NCBI RefSeq assembly: GCF_022758885.1
Contig: NZ_JALEBH010000001.1
Coordinates: forward strand, 2,449,501 to 2,513,500
Length of the DNA stretch: 64,000 nt
DNA from: Sphingobium sp. BYY-5
GTDB lineage: Bacteria; Pseudomonadota; Alphaproteobacteria; Sphingomonadales; Sphingomonadaceae
Direction of reading: 5' to 3'
Made by a program: the position numbers and the translations under genes. Positions 17,033-26,341 of the stretch are shown here, one piece after another (position 1 is the first letter of the stretch; the number at the start of each line of letters is the position of its first letter). The notes under the pieces were generated by a model, which saw only the letters and a list, made by a program, of their open reading frames with translations, was not told the origin of the DNA and ran no database searches.

Positions 17033-18130
17033 TCAGATCGACTGCCGCTCGCCCGACTGCGCCGAACGCTCGACGGCAGCGACGAGGCGACTGTTATGGA
17101 GCGCGTGGTCGAAGCCGGGCGTGTGGTATGTGCCTGCCACCAGATCGCGCGCGAGCGAGGCATAGATCTCGCCGACATTGATCGCCGCGCCGGCCCAGAA
17201 GTCGGCTGCTGTAGGCCCGACGCCGGTCGCAATGGGCGTGTCGGGAACGGCAAAATCGACGGAGGCCGTTAGGCGGAGATCGCCGACCTGCACACCGGCG
17301 AGGTGATCGCCGGTCAGCGTGAGGCGTCCTTCCGTGCCGCGGATGTCCAGGCGGAACCGCGCTTCGTCGGCAGGCACGCCGGCCAGCACCTGGACTGATA
17401 TCGGGGTGCCGGTCGCCGTCGCGGCGATCAGGTCCAGATGATCCGGGATCTCGCGTGTGGAGATTTCACCGGTGTCGACCACCTCGATCTGCGGCCAGTG
17501 CAACGCGGTGCGCGCATCCACCTGCGTGATGTCGCCGAGCACAGTTTCGATCACGTCGAGGACGTGCCCTACGGTGATCGTCATGAAGCTGGCGCCGGAC
17601 GCGGCCTTGTTGGAATAGTCGTAGTTGCTCGTCACTTGCGGTCCATAGCCGAAGGTCGTCGCATCGACGCGCGCCGACAACAGGCGGCCGAGCTTGCCCG
17701 AAGCGACCATTTCGGCCGCGCGGCGGACGGCGGGATTGTGCCGGCCTTGCAACCCGATCGCGGTATGAAGAGATTTGCCCGCTGCCGCCATTGCTTCGGT
17801 TTCTGCGAGCGTCGCTCCCAGGGGAGACTCTGCGTAGACCGCCTTGCCCGCAACCAGCGCGGCCATCACCAGATCATGATGCGCCGGCACCTTCACGGCG
17901 ACGGTGACCACATCGATCCCCTCATCCTCGATGAGCTTGAAAGGGTCGGCATACCAGCGCTCGGCGCCGAACACTTCGGCGGCCGCCTTGGCGCTTTCCT
18001 CGCGCCGTGTGGCAACGCCAGCAAGGACCAGCGAGGGTTGCGCTGCAAGGGCGGGAATATGGGACGCGCCCGCCCAGCTTGCCTGTGTATCCGCGCCGAT
18101 AATGCCGACACGAAACTGACCGTTCGTCAT
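17033..18130 (-). CDS. Gal80-like Gfo/Idh/MocA family protein, copy 2
   Basis: A 365-residue paralogue of the protein at 13841-14977, with the same segment order: FRVGIIGADTQASWAGASHIPAL, VVTVAVKVPAHHDLV, and AIGLQGRHNPAVRRAAEMVASG. The catalytic EKP position reads E101-S102-P103 (VYAESPLGAT), again without lysine. The GLQGR-NP block, the ITVGHVLDVIETVLGD helix and the DIRGTEGRLTLTGD strand recall Gal80. The start ATG at 18130 gives the same MTN- N terminus as copy 1. It is followed by an aldo/keto reductase and preceded by a LysR gene on the same strand. Confidence 0.85.
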   Translation of the reverse strand: MTNGQFRVGIIGADTQASWAGASHIPALAAQPSLVLAGVATRREESAKAAAEVFGAERWYADPFKLIEDEGIDVVTVAVKVPAHHDLVMAALVAGKAVYAESPLGATLAETEAMAAAGKSLHTAIGLQGRHNPAVRRAAEMVASGKLGRLLSARVDATTFGYGPQVTSNYDYSNKAASGASFMTITVGHVLDVIETVLGDITQVDARTALHWPQIEVVDTGEISTREIPDHLDLIAATATGTPISVQVLAGVPADEARFRLDIRGTEGRLTLTGDHLAGVQVGDLRLTASVDFAVPDTPIATGVGPTAADFWAGAAINVGEIYASLARDLVAGTYHTPGFDHALHNSRLVAAVERSAQSGERQSI

Positions 18131-18263
18131 GATGATGCTCCAGATGTTGGCGCACGATGTCGCGCCGTTGCCGGACATTTAGGTGATGGGAATGATCAAT
18201 CTAAAATCGATATGCAGTATGCATCATCATCCACGGCATGGATGATAACGTCGCTGCCCCGGC

Positions 18264-19220
18264 CTAGTAATATTGCTGCCGGAGATCCGCACAGACCTGC
18301 TCCGACCTCTGCCAGACTTGTGGAAAAGCGCCGGACAGGCAGGTGCGAAACCAACGCTGGGCGGGGTGGTGATCGTTCCGGCGGTGCCAGTTGAGGACGA
18401 AGGGTACGGGGTTCAGGCGCAGCGGGAAGTCGCTGACCTTCAGCTGCTCCGCGCAGCCCGACCGTCGTACGACACTTTCAAGAACCGTGGCGACCATGTC
18501 GGAGGCGGCGACGAGTGCGGGCGCGCTCGCCATATGCTGTATGGTCAGCGCCACCCGACGCTTCAAACCCTTGCTGGCGAGCGCCGCGTCGGCCACATCC
18601 AGCCCTTCGTTCTCCGGCGAGACGAGGATGTGCGGGAGCGACAGGAAGCGTTCGAGATCCGGTGCCCGGTTTGCTGCGGGATGGTCCCTCCGCAGGATGC
18701 AGACGAACCGTTCCTGAAACAGGCGGGCGGACAAGATACGCCCCTCATCGACGGGCGGCAGGCCGACCGCCACGTCGACCTCGCCGGCATCGAGCATCCG
18801 CGTTGCCTCGTCTCGCGTAGCGTAGTCGCGGACGCGGAGGTCGATAAGCGGCGCGCGGGCCGCGAGGATTTGCAACAGCGGCGGCAACACGACGCTTTCG
18901 GCGTGGCCCGACAAACCGAGCGAGAAAGTCATCGACGCAGCGCTCGGCTCGAACGCCTGCGTGAAGACCAGCGTGTGCTGGATATCGCGTAATGCGCGCG
19001 AAATCGGTTCTGCCAGCTCGAGCGCGCGGGGCGTTGGATGCAGGCCTTTGGGTCCCCGGACGAATAGTTCGTCCCGGAGCAGATCGCGCAGCCGGTTCAA
19101 TGAGGCGCTCATCGCCGGCTGCGTTCGGCCGACCCGCAGGCCGGCGCGAGTGACGTTTCGTTCGGCAATCAACGCGTCGAATGCCACCAGCAAGTTTAAG
19201 TCGATGCCGTACAGGTCCAT
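18264..19220 (-). CDS. LysR-type transcriptional regulator (NodD-like subgroup)
   Basis: A 318-residue LysR protein of the subgroup that starts MDLYGIDLNLLVAFDALIAERNVTRAG and carries the HTH in RVGRTQPAMSASLNRLRDLL. The effector domain includes VDVAVGLPPVDEGRILSARLFQERFVCILRRDHP. The ATG at 19220 gives the family N terminus; the codon before it is TTG. It lies upstream of, and on the same strand as, the Gal80-like/aldo-keto reductase genes, so it may regulate them from the 133-base gap or be transcribed with them. Confidence 0.9.
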   Translation of the reverse strand: MDLYGIDLNLLVAFDALIAERNVTRAGLRVGRTQPAMSASLNRLRDLLRDELFVRGPKGLHPTPRALELAEPISRALRDIQHTLVFTQAFEPSAASMTFSLGLSGHAESVVLPPLLQILAARAPLIDLRVRDYATRDEATRMLDAGEVDVAVGLPPVDEGRILSARLFQERFVCILRRDHPAANRAPDLERFLSLPHILVSPENEGLDVADAALASKGLKRRVALTIQHMASAPALVAASDMVATVLESVVRRSGCAEQLKVSDFPLRLNPVPFVLNWHRRNDHHPAQRWFRTCLSGAFPQVWQRSEQVCADLRQQYY

Positions 19221-19412
19221 CAAGCTAGCCTATCGATGCGAAGTCGCCTCGGTAAACAACCCTCACCACTACATTGACGGCGGGCGCATATCCTCAACGA
19301 CTTAGAACATGCCACGGACGCTTCAAGGCCGCACCGCCTTTCCTCCGCGAGCGGCGACTTCCACAGGAAGAGAAGGCGGTGACGATAGATTGCGTATACC
19401 GGTATCCCAGCC

Positions 19413-19754
19413 TTAGCGTCGGCACTCCCGACGATCCGGGTTCCGGTCGCAACGTTGCCGGCGAGCACGCTCCGCCATGATCTGGCCCTCCTTGGCAATT
19501 TGAGAAGTGAGCGCCATCTTTTCTAGCGTGTCGCGTTCCTTAAAATCGCGCCGGCGTTGCTGGTCGAGCATGCACCTGCTGTAGGCAGGCGTGCCGTAGC
19601 GGTTGCCGAAGTTGGCGCAGGTGCGTGCGTCATCGCGTTGCTGTCGGCGGCTTTGCGCGTTTGTTTCAGTACTGGCGATGCCGGTCGTGACGACGGCGGC
19701 CGCACAGAGCGAAAGCAGCGCTTGGCGCATGCGGGCAGAGTTGTAGCGGTTCAT
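19413..19754 (-). CDS. Small secreted basic protein, hypothetical
   Basis: A 113-residue protein with a signal peptide (ALLSLCAAAVVTTGIAS). The mature part is very rich in arginine and has four cysteines in CANFGNRYGTPAYSRCMLDQQRRR and QRCDRNPDRRECRR. The start has AAGGAG upstream. Similar short secreted proteins occur in sphingomonads, but I know of no assigned function. A periplasmic location is inferred. Confidence 0.7.
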   Translation of the reverse strand: MNRYNSARMRQALLSLCAAAVVTTGIASTETNAQSRRQQRDDARTCANFGNRYGTPAYSRCMLDQQRRRDFKERDTLEKMALTSQIAKEGQIMAERARRQRCDRNPDRRECRR

Positions 19755-19888
19755 ATCGATTACTCCTTTCCCCCAACCAGGGGTTCACCGGCGGGCTGAC
19801 AAATCGCCTAAGCCCACCCAGCGCCAAATCATTGCCGAAGATTGCGCGAACATGGCCATGGCAGCGAAAACCCACTCCATCTAAGCAT

Positions 19889-21205
19889 TCAGCAGCCGCT
19901 CAATTCGACCCGGGCGATGGTGCCGCGGTGATCCCCGGCCAGGATGGTGGCGCGTCCCCCGTGCCGTTCCACGACCTGTTGAACCAGGTTGAGGCCCAGC
20001 CCGCTTCCCGTTGAGCGTGGACGCAGTCGGTGGAATGGCTCGAATACCCGCTCGCGTTCTTCCGGTGGGATGCCGGGGCCATCATCCTCCACTTCGAAAG
20101 CCGCACTTGAAACCCGCACGACAATGTGGCGCCCGCCGTGTTCGACCGCATTCTGGATGAGGTTCGTCAGCACCCGCTCGAGTGCGGCGGCATCGCCGCG
20201 GCAACACGCGCCTTGCTGCGCCTTCACTTCGATCGTTCGCCCGGCGGCGATCAGCAGCGGCACGAGTTCGGCGACGACCCGTCGCACCAGCGCGCCGAGA
20301 TCCACTTTCTCATCGTGCCGGTCAGTGTCGAGCCGCTGGATGTCGAGCAGCTGCTCTGCCAGCGTTGCCAACCGCTGCACATCGCCGGCCAGGTTGCGTA
20401 CCGCTGCGCTGGAGTCGACTTCGACCTTGGCTGCCAGGATGGCGATCGGCGTCCTCAATTCGTGCGCCGCAGACGCGATGAACCGGCGCTGCCGCTCATA
20501 GCCTTCGTCCAGGCGGCGCAGCGCATCGTTCACGGCGTTGACCAGCGGTACGATCTCCTTAGGAACGTGCGTCTCGTTCAGCCGCCGCCCGCGCCGGTGA
20601 GCGTCGATTTGCTCAGCTTCCTGGGCGATGTGGGAAACGCCGGCCAGCGACCGGCGGACGATCCACGGCGTCACGATCAGCGAGGTCAGTGCCAGCAGCA
20701 GGAAGGTGGGCGCTACCATGAGGTTGGACCCCATCAGGATGATGAAGCTCAGCTCCGTCAGCTTGCCGTGTGCCAGGATGGTGAGCGGTCCTGCCGGGCC
20801 GGTTTCGCGCCGGACGACGGCCGCAAGGACATAGGGCGCACGCCGGTCGCGAAGTTGCGCGTAGGACAGGTCCGCAAGCCGGCCCGCGAACGCGCGATAG
20901 GGTTCGGGCACTTGCCCGAAGGATACGCTGCGCCCCGCATCGTCCTCGACGACGAACCACAGATCGGCTGTCTCGGCGCGCAACGCCATCAGTTGCGGCG
21001 TTTGTCGGATCGTCAGGCTGTCATGGTCGTGGCGGGTGACGGCGGCTGCGATGATGCGCGTGATTTGCTCGTCCGCATACGGGCCGCCGCTGTCGACGCG
21101 CACCGCCACCGATATCAGCACGGTGAACGCCACGAGCAGCATCAATAGATTGAACAGCAACGGAAAGACGATCAGCGGCCGCTTGAGCGAGCGATATCGG
21201 CTCAC
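19889..21205 (-). CDS. Two-component sensor histidine kinase
   Basis: A 438-residue membrane kinase. Transmembrane helices lie at about 10-33 and 154-180 and bracket a periplasmic sensor domain of about 120 residues. HAMP, then the H box SAAHELRTPIAIL (H248), N box (LTNLIQNAVEHGG), and G boxes (VEDDGPGIPPEE, GSGLGLNLVQQVV) follow. The start codon is GTG, and it overlaps the stop of the response-regulator gene upstream. The pair forms a QseC/PmrB-like system; the signal is unknown. An MFS exporter gene lies upstream on the same strand. Confidence 0.93.
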   Translation of the reverse strand: MSRYRSLKRPLIVFPLLFNLLMLLVAFTVLISVAVRVDSGGPYADEQITRIIAAAVTRHDHDSLTIRQTPQLMALRAETADLWFVVEDDAGRSVSFGQVPEPYRAFAGRLADLSYAQLRDRRAPYVLAAVVRRETGPAGPLTILAHGKLTELSFIILMGSNLMVAPTFLLLALTSLIVTPWIVRRSLAGVSHIAQEAEQIDAHRRGRRLNETHVPKEIVPLVNAVNDALRRLDEGYERQRRFIASAAHELRTPIAILAAKVEVDSSAAVRNLAGDVQRLATLAEQLLDIQRLDTDRHDEKVDLGALVRRVVAELVPLLIAAGRTIEVKAQQGACCRGDAAALERVLTNLIQNAVEHGGRHIVVRVSSAAFEVEDDGPGIPPEERERVFEPFHRLRPRSTGSGLGLNLVQQVVERHGGRATILAGDHRGTIARVELSGC

Positions 21206-21876
21206 GGAGCCTCGCGCAGCAGGTAACCGATTCCCCGAATCGAATGGATTTCAACGCCCGCATCCGCCTCGGCCAACTTCCGGCGCAGGCGGGATACATG
21301 CGAGTCTAGCGCGTTGGACTGCACCTCGTCGTCAAAGCCGTAGACCGCCTGTTCCAAAGTCTCCCGTAGCACCGTCCGCCCCCGCCGTCGTATCAGCGTC
21401 TCCAGCACGCGCAGTTCTCGGCGCGGCAGGTCGAGCTGCAGGTCACCGACCGATATGTTGTCGTTGGAGACGTCGTAGATCAGAGAGCCGGCGTGGATCT
21501 GCTCGTCCGCCAGCTCGAAGGGACGTCGGCGCACCGCACGGATACGCGCCAGCATCTCGTCGATCGAGAACGGCTTGATGAGGTAGTCGTCAGCGCCTTC
21601 GTCCAGTCCGGCGATCCGGTCGGCGATTTCGCCGCGCGCACTTAGCACGATGATCGAGAGGCCGGGCCGGACGGCGCGCAATTGCGGTACTATCGAGAGT
21701 CCGTCACCATCCGGCAATGTCCGGTCCAGAAGCACCAGGTCGAAAGCGTTCATACGCGCTCCCTCCACCGCATCTGCCAGCCGGTCGAGATGATCCACGA
21801 CGAACCGCTCCCGCTCAAGCGCGGTGCGAAGAGCCCTGGCAAATTCCAGCTCGTCCTCAATAAGCAGTATTCTCAT
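21202..21876 (-). CDS. OmpR-family response regulator
   Basis: A 224-residue regulator with a receiver domain (acidic pocket IEDE, phosphoacceptor D51 in LLDRTLPDGDG, K in YLIKPFS) and a C-terminal winged-helix DNA-binding domain (LDSHVSRLRRKLAEADAGVEIHSIRGIGYLL). It overlaps the downstream kinase gene by four bases. As a cognate pair they probably control nearby transport or redox genes, but no target site could be identified. Confidence 0.94.
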   Translation of the reverse strand: MRILLIEDELEFARALRTALERERFVVDHLDRLADAVEGARMNAFDLVLLDRTLPDGDGLSIVPQLRAVRPGLSIIVLSARGEIADRIAGLDEGADDYLIKPFSIDEMLARIRAVRRRPFELADEQIHAGSLIYDVSNDNISVGDLQLDLPRRELRVLETLIRRRGRTVLRETLEQAVYGFDDEVQSNALDSHVSRLRRKLAEADAGVEIHSIRGIGYLLREAP

Positions 21877-21978
21877 GATGGCTTGGGCCTTTGCATGCCG
21901 TTACGTGCGTCACCGAGGGTGAAGACAGACCCGTTCTGAAAACCGAGCACGATTATTCCTTTACGAAGTTGAGAGATG

Positions 21979-23217
21979 TCAGAGGGCGTTGTCCTTGTGG
22001 TGCTGGCGCGTCTCGATCGCCCGACCGTTTACGACCATGAAGGCGCTGCCGATGAGCGTAGCGGCGGCCGCCAACGCAATCGGACCCTCCGGCCCGACGG
22101 TATCGATCAAAATGCCGCCGACGAGCGCGCCGCCCGCGATCGCGATCTGAAAGGCGCTCGCGAGCAGGGCGCCGGCCGGCTCCGCGATGTCGGGTGCGAT
22201 GCGGGCATTCCAGATCGACGCTGCGACGGGTACGCCACCAAAGGCGAAGCCCCACAACGCCGTTGCCGCGAAGGCGCCACCGGTGGATCGGTCGAACATG
22301 ATCAGAATGGTCGCGGCAAGGGTGATGAAGAGGGCGGATGCCGCGAACGCTGATGCAGGACTGCGAGCGGCCAACGCCCCTGCGGCCATGTTACCGGCAA
22401 TGCCTGCGATGCCAAAGGCGAAGAGTGCCATCGACAAGCTCCCAAACGACAGGCGAGGCACGGTTTCAAGAAAAGGCCGAATGAAGGTGAAGCCGGCGAA
22501 ATGGCCGGAAACAATAATGACCGAGGCAACGATGCCAACGAGAAACCCGCGGCGTGACAGCGCCGCGCGGAAGGCCGCTACGTCGGTGCCGCCGCTCGCG
22601 GGAAGGCGGGGTAGCGCAACCAATTGAACTAGCAGGGCAACTGCGCCGATGCATGCGACGGACAGGAAGGTCGCGCGCCAACCCAGTATCTCTCCGATTG
22701 CGACGGCGAGGGGCGCGGCGAAGACAATCGCCAGCGAGACACCCATCGCTACCATCGAGATCGCTCGCGGAACCTCGGCCGAGGGCACGATGCGTAGCGC
22801 CACTGCCGTCGTCAGACCATAGAAGCCACCTAGGGCGACGCCGAGCATCGCACGCGCGAGCAACAGGACCGTGAAGCTGGTCGCGATTCCCGCGAGGATG
22901 CAAGAGCCGATCATCAGCAGCATCAATCCGATAATGATGGTTCGGCGGTCGATTGCGCCCATACCGGTCACAACGATCGGACCAGAGATGGCCGCGACGA
23001 GGCCCGTTGTCGTAACCGCCTGTCCGACCGCCCCTTTTGACGCGCCCAAATCATTTGCGATGGGCGTCAGGATACTCACAGGCAGCAGTTCCGCCGTCAC
23101 TAGCCCGAAAATGCCGAAGGCCAGCGAAAAGATCGCCAGCCAAGCTGCGTTCGGCTCCGGCTGACGGATCGCCTGGTGAGCGCCCGTGTCACACGTGAGG
23201 GGAGGTTCTGCGGTCAA
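21979..23217 (-). CDS. MFS transporter, DHA1 family
   Basis: A 412-residue transporter with about 12 predicted transmembrane helices, beginning AAWLAIFSLAFGIFGLVTAELLPVSILTPIANDLG. The conserved loop ARAMLGVALGGFYGLTTAVALRIVP resembles the AraJ/NepI/chloramphenicol-resistance branch of drug and nucleoside exporters. The start appears to be TTG, preceded by a GGAGGGGAG stretch, and overlaps the stop of the small gene upstream (23214-23217). It is the last gene of a tightly packed set with aldehyde dehydrogenase, which suggests export of an aldehyde-related compound. Confidence 0.88.
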   Translation of the reverse strand: MTAEPPLTCDTGAHQAIRQPEPNAAWLAIFSLAFGIFGLVTAELLPVSILTPIANDLGASKGAVGQAVTTTGLVAAISGPIVVTGMGAIDRRTIIIGLMLLMIGSCILAGIATSFTVLLLARAMLGVALGGFYGLTTAVALRIVPSAEVPRAISMVAMGVSLAIVFAAPLAVAIGEILGWRATFLSVACIGAVALLVQLVALPRLPASGGTDVAAFRAALSRRGFLVGIVASVIIVSGHFAGFTFIRPFLETVPRLSFGSLSMALFAFGIAGIAGNMAAGALAARSPASAFAASALFITLAATILIMFDRSTGGAFAATALWGFAFGGVPVAASIWNARIAPDIAEPAGALLASAFQIAIAGGALVGGILIDTVGPEGPIALAAAATLIGSAFMVVNGRAIETRQHHKDNAL

Positions 23218-23648
23218 GTTGCGTACTCCCCTCCGAGGACTGTGTGCGTACGCCAGAGGGACGACAGTGTAGGGGCCTGGACTGATCGCAGCGCGGTCGT
23301 TCGCACGAGATGGTGCGAATAGGCGGGCGAGCAGTTGCTTTGATCAAGGCAGCGGATCGCAATGTCGACTACGGCTGCCGCATCCGCCGGTGCCATGCCG
23401 TCGTTCACGAGCGACGACAGACCGAGCCTGAGAGTGTCCGCCCAAAAGGCGAGTCCCGCGACATCTGTTAGCCCAGGCAATTCTTCCGGGAGCATTGCAT
23501 CGCGCAAACGGGCCTCCAACCGCCTTCGAGCGGGAAGACCATCTGCGGAGGCTGGCCCGCTGTGGTCATCGGTAAGATCAAGGAGGCAGGTCCTGACATA
23601 ATCCCGCACCTGCACCGGCGTCGCTGCCCGGCAACCGGGGGATGTCAT
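23214..23648 (-). CDS. TetR C-terminal-like protein without a DNA-binding domain
   Basis: A 144-residue protein. The segment AGLAFWADTLRLGLSSLVNDGMAPADAAAVVDIAIRCLD resembles the ligand-binding helices near the end of TetR-family regulators. There is no helix-turn-helix, and the gene is confined by four-base overlaps with both neighbours, so it is not simply a misread longer gene in this frame. It may be a decayed regulator or a ligand-binding accessory protein. I am not sure of the family; a helical protein of unknown function is the safe call. Confidence 0.55.
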   Translation of the reverse strand: MTSPGCRAATPVQVRDYVRTCLLDLTDDHSGPASADGLPARRRLEARLRDAMLPEELPGLTDVAGLAFWADTLRLGLSSLVNDGMAPADAAAVVDIAIRCLDQSNCSPAYSHHLVRTTALRSVQAPTLSSLWRTHTVLGGEYAT

Positions 23649-25117
23649 TGGTCGCCTCCGGTCATGGCTGTTTGCCCAGGGCGCAGCGCAATATGCTTGT
23701 ACTCGACGAAATCCTCGATCGCCGCGACGCCGTTCAGCCTGCCAAGACCTGACAGCTTAAACCCGCCTTCTTCCGTGCTGTCATAGACCTTGGCCCAGTC
23801 ATTGACGAAAACGCTGCCCACATCGAGCGCCTGCGCGACGCGCAGCGAACGGTCGAGGTCGCGGGTCCAGACGCTGGCGGACAACCCGAATTCGCTGTCG
23901 TTGGCGAGTGCGACTGCCTGTGCTTCGTCGCTGAAGCGCTGGATGGTGATGACCGGTCCGAACGTTTCCTCCTGCACGATCGCGAGCCGGTTGTCGTCGA
24001 CCTCCAGCATCGCGGGTCGGAAGAACGCCCCCGCGGCGAGCGGGCTGTCGGTTACGGGGCCGCCGCGCACGATCGCCCTGGCGCCGGCCGTGATCGCGTC
24101 TGTCACGACCTTGTCGACCCGTGCGACATTGGCCTTGTCGATCAGCGGTCCCATGTCGCTCGCAGGATCGGCTGCCGGACCGACCCTGACGTTGCGCAGC
24201 CGATCGGCGAGGCGGTCGCGCACGACCTCGTAAAGGTTGTCCTGCACCAGAAGGCGCGATCCGGTCATGCAGAACTGACCGGCGAACACCGTCAGCGCCT
24301 TTTCGAGGACTGGGATCATGGATACGACATCGGCGTCGTCGAACACGATCATCGGCGCCTTTCCGCCGAGTTCGAGGCCGAAGCGCTTCATTCGCCGCGC
24401 CCCGACCGCGCCGATCGCCGCGCCGGTCCTCGTGCTGCCGGTGAAGCTGATCGTTGGGACACCCTCGCTCTCGACGAGGTGCGCAGCGCCCTCCGAGCCG
24501 CTCTCTGCGAAGATGTTGACGACGCCGGCGGGCAGGTCAGGCGCTTCGGCAAGTATTTCGGACAGCACGGAGGCGACCTGTGCGGCCTGACCCGGCATCT
24601 TGACAACCACCGTGCAACCGGCGGCCAGCGCCGGTGCGAACGAGCGGACTGCGAGGATGACCGGGGAGTTCCAAGGTACGATGACTCCGGCCACCCCTAT
24701 CGGTTGGCGGAGCACGATCGAGATGCTTCCCGGCCGTGGCTGCAGCGCGCGCCCAGCCTCGGTACGAGCCATTGCCGCCCAGTACCGCAGCTTGCTTGGC
24801 GAACCGCCGGCTTCGAGCGCTGCCTCGCTCCCGATCTTGCCGTTCTCGAGCGAGAGGACGGCTATCAGCCGTTCGCGATGGCGTTCCATCGCGGCTGCCA
24901 TCTGATCGAGCACTCGGGCGCGCAACTCGGCATCATGCGCCCATAGCGTCCGGCGGAACGCCGTCGCAGCGGCGTCGAGCGCAACGCGCGCGGCGGTCGC
25001 CCCGTCGTCGGCATAGCTGCCGATCGTCTCGTAGGTCGCCGGGTTGATCGACGGGGAGAGCGCCGTCGGCGCGACGAAAGCGCCATTGATCCAGTTTCGG
25101 GCCGGAGAGTTGGTCAT
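23645..25117 (-). CDS. NAD(P)-dependent aldehyde dehydrogenase
   Basis: A 490-residue aldehyde dehydrogenase. The cofactor segment is PWNSPVILAVRSFAPALAAG and the glycine motif FTGSTRTGAAIG. The general base glutamate is in LELGGKAP, and the catalytic cysteine is in GQFCMTGSR near residue 285. The C-terminal FGLSASVWTRDLDRSLRVA block is typical of the family. It oxidises an aldehyde to the acid in the cytoplasm. The stop overlaps the next gene by four bases, and a long-chain redox set (MBL hydrolase, alcohol dehydrogenase) lies upstream on the same strand. Confidence 0.94.
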   Translation of the reverse strand: MTNSPARNWINGAFVAPTALSPSINPATYETIGSYADDGATAARVALDAAATAFRRTLWAHDAELRARVLDQMAAAMERHRERLIAVLSLENGKIGSEAALEAGGSPSKLRYWAAMARTEAGRALQPRPGSISIVLRQPIGVAGVIVPWNSPVILAVRSFAPALAAGCTVVVKMPGQAAQVASVLSEILAEAPDLPAGVVNIFAESGSEGAAHLVESEGVPTISFTGSTRTGAAIGAVGARRMKRFGLELGGKAPMIVFDDADVVSMIPVLEKALTVFAGQFCMTGSRLLVQDNLYEVVRDRLADRLRNVRVGPAADPASDMGPLIDKANVARVDKVVTDAITAGARAIVRGGPVTDSPLAAGAFFRPAMLEVDDNRLAIVQEETFGPVITIQRFSDEAQAVALANDSEFGLSASVWTRDLDRSLRVAQALDVGSVFVNDWAKVYDSTEEGGFKLSGLGRLNGVAAIEDFVEYKHIALRPGQTAMTGGDQ

Positions 25118-25232
25118 CGCGTCGTCCTTTGCGAAGGGGTGCGGGCGTGCCGATCCGTGGCACGCGCGTCATGGCCCGTGTCTGGAAGGAGACGGCCTGC
25201 GGAAGTTTCGGCTGCCGCGAGGCCGCGGGGGA

Positions 25233-26312
25233 TCAGGTCAGGAAGGGCGGCGCGTTCTCACCGCGCAGGCGATAGTTCGGACGCGGGCGCTCGAGCCTGA
25301 TCGACTCCAACACCGTGTAGGCGTGATACTTCGTCTGGGTGGTCACCCCGGCCAGCCGTTCCGACCACAGCTGCCCGTTGCTACTGCGCTTCTCGAGCAC
25401 ATACTTTGTGGCGTAGTTCGCCATCGAGTTGATCCAGTTCTCTGTTCCGACGAACACCTTGTCCCAGCCCGCACCGTCGAGGATGCCGATCAGCGCGTCG
25501 GAGCGCGAGAAGCGGTCGACTGCGGCCTGTGCGCCGTCGAGGACGTCGGCGAAGTATTCGATCGAGGCCTTCACCGTCTCTGGTGTGCCGTAAGACATGT
25601 GATGCCCGGCGACCAGGAAGTCGAAGTCGAATTCCGTCAACTGCTGTTGCGCCTGATACCAGCCCATGATGTTCTGCGACGCATCGCAATGCATGAAGGT
25701 GGCGCTGCCGGGGCTGATGATGTCGATGACGGTCAGCACTCTATGGGCCGGCGCATAGATGAAGATGTTACCGGGGCAGTGGTTCTCGCCCTTGTACGAC
25801 AACTCCAGAGTCACGCCGCCGACGATCAGCGTATAGTCCTTGTCGAACGTCAGAGTCGGGATCGGGCGCTTCGGGTCGGGAAAGCGTTCGAGCAGTTCCT
25901 TCGTTATCTCGTGCGCGACGATCTCAACGCCCGAGCCGAACACCGATGCGGCCCCGATATGGTCGGTGTGCCAATGGCTATAGATGACGTGCGTAACGGG
26001 CTTGTCGGTGACCTCCTCGATCGCCGCCAGCATGTTCTCGCCGATCGTCGGGGGTGCGTCGATCGCGATCACGCCGTCGTTCGTCACGACGAAGGCGGCG
26101 TCGTACCCGCCGCTCGTGACCCAGTAGAAGCCGTCGCGAAGCTCCTCGACATGGTAGCCGAGCCTTTGAAAGCGTTCGCTGGAGAAATAGGGCGGATAAT
26201 AGTTGGGTGGGTCGGCCGGATGCTCACCAGCTTCGGGGAAGCCGTAGTTGTCGATCGCGAAGAATGCCGGCGTATCGCTGGCGGTAATGTGCTTTTGATG
26301 ATTGTTGCACAT
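25233..26312 (-). CDS. MBL-fold metallohydrolase
   Basis: A 359-residue metallo-beta-lactamase-fold protein. The metal motif is SHWHTDH (H113, H115, D117, H118), with a later ligand in YKGENHCPGN and in VAGHHMSYG. A C-terminal region of about 120 residues (TVKASIEYFADVLDGAQAAVDRF onward) is longer than in glyoxalases. No signal peptide is seen. It lies between genes for alcohol and aldehyde dehydrogenases on the same strand, so a role in hydrolysing an ester or lactone intermediate of the same route is plausible, but this is inference. Confidence 0.87.
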   Translation of the reverse strand: MCNNHQKHITASDTPAFFAIDNYGFPEAGEHPADPPNYYPPYFSSERFQRLGYHVEELRDGFYWVTSGGYDAAFVVTNDGVIAIDAPPTIGENMLAAIEEVTDKPVTHVIYSHWHTDHIGAASVFGSGVEIVAHEITKELLERFPDPKRPIPTLTFDKDYTLIVGGVTLELSYKGENHCPGNIFIYAPAHRVLTVIDIISPGSATFMHCDASQNIMGWYQAQQQLTEFDFDFLVAGHHMSYGTPETVKASIEYFADVLDGAQAAVDRFSRSDALIGILDGAGWDKVFVGTENWINSMANYATKYVLEKRSSNGQLWSERLAGVTTQTKYHAYTVLESIRLERPRPNYRLRGENAPPFLT

Positions 26313-26341
26313 GGGTCTGTTTCCTTTTGGTAGTGAAGAGA

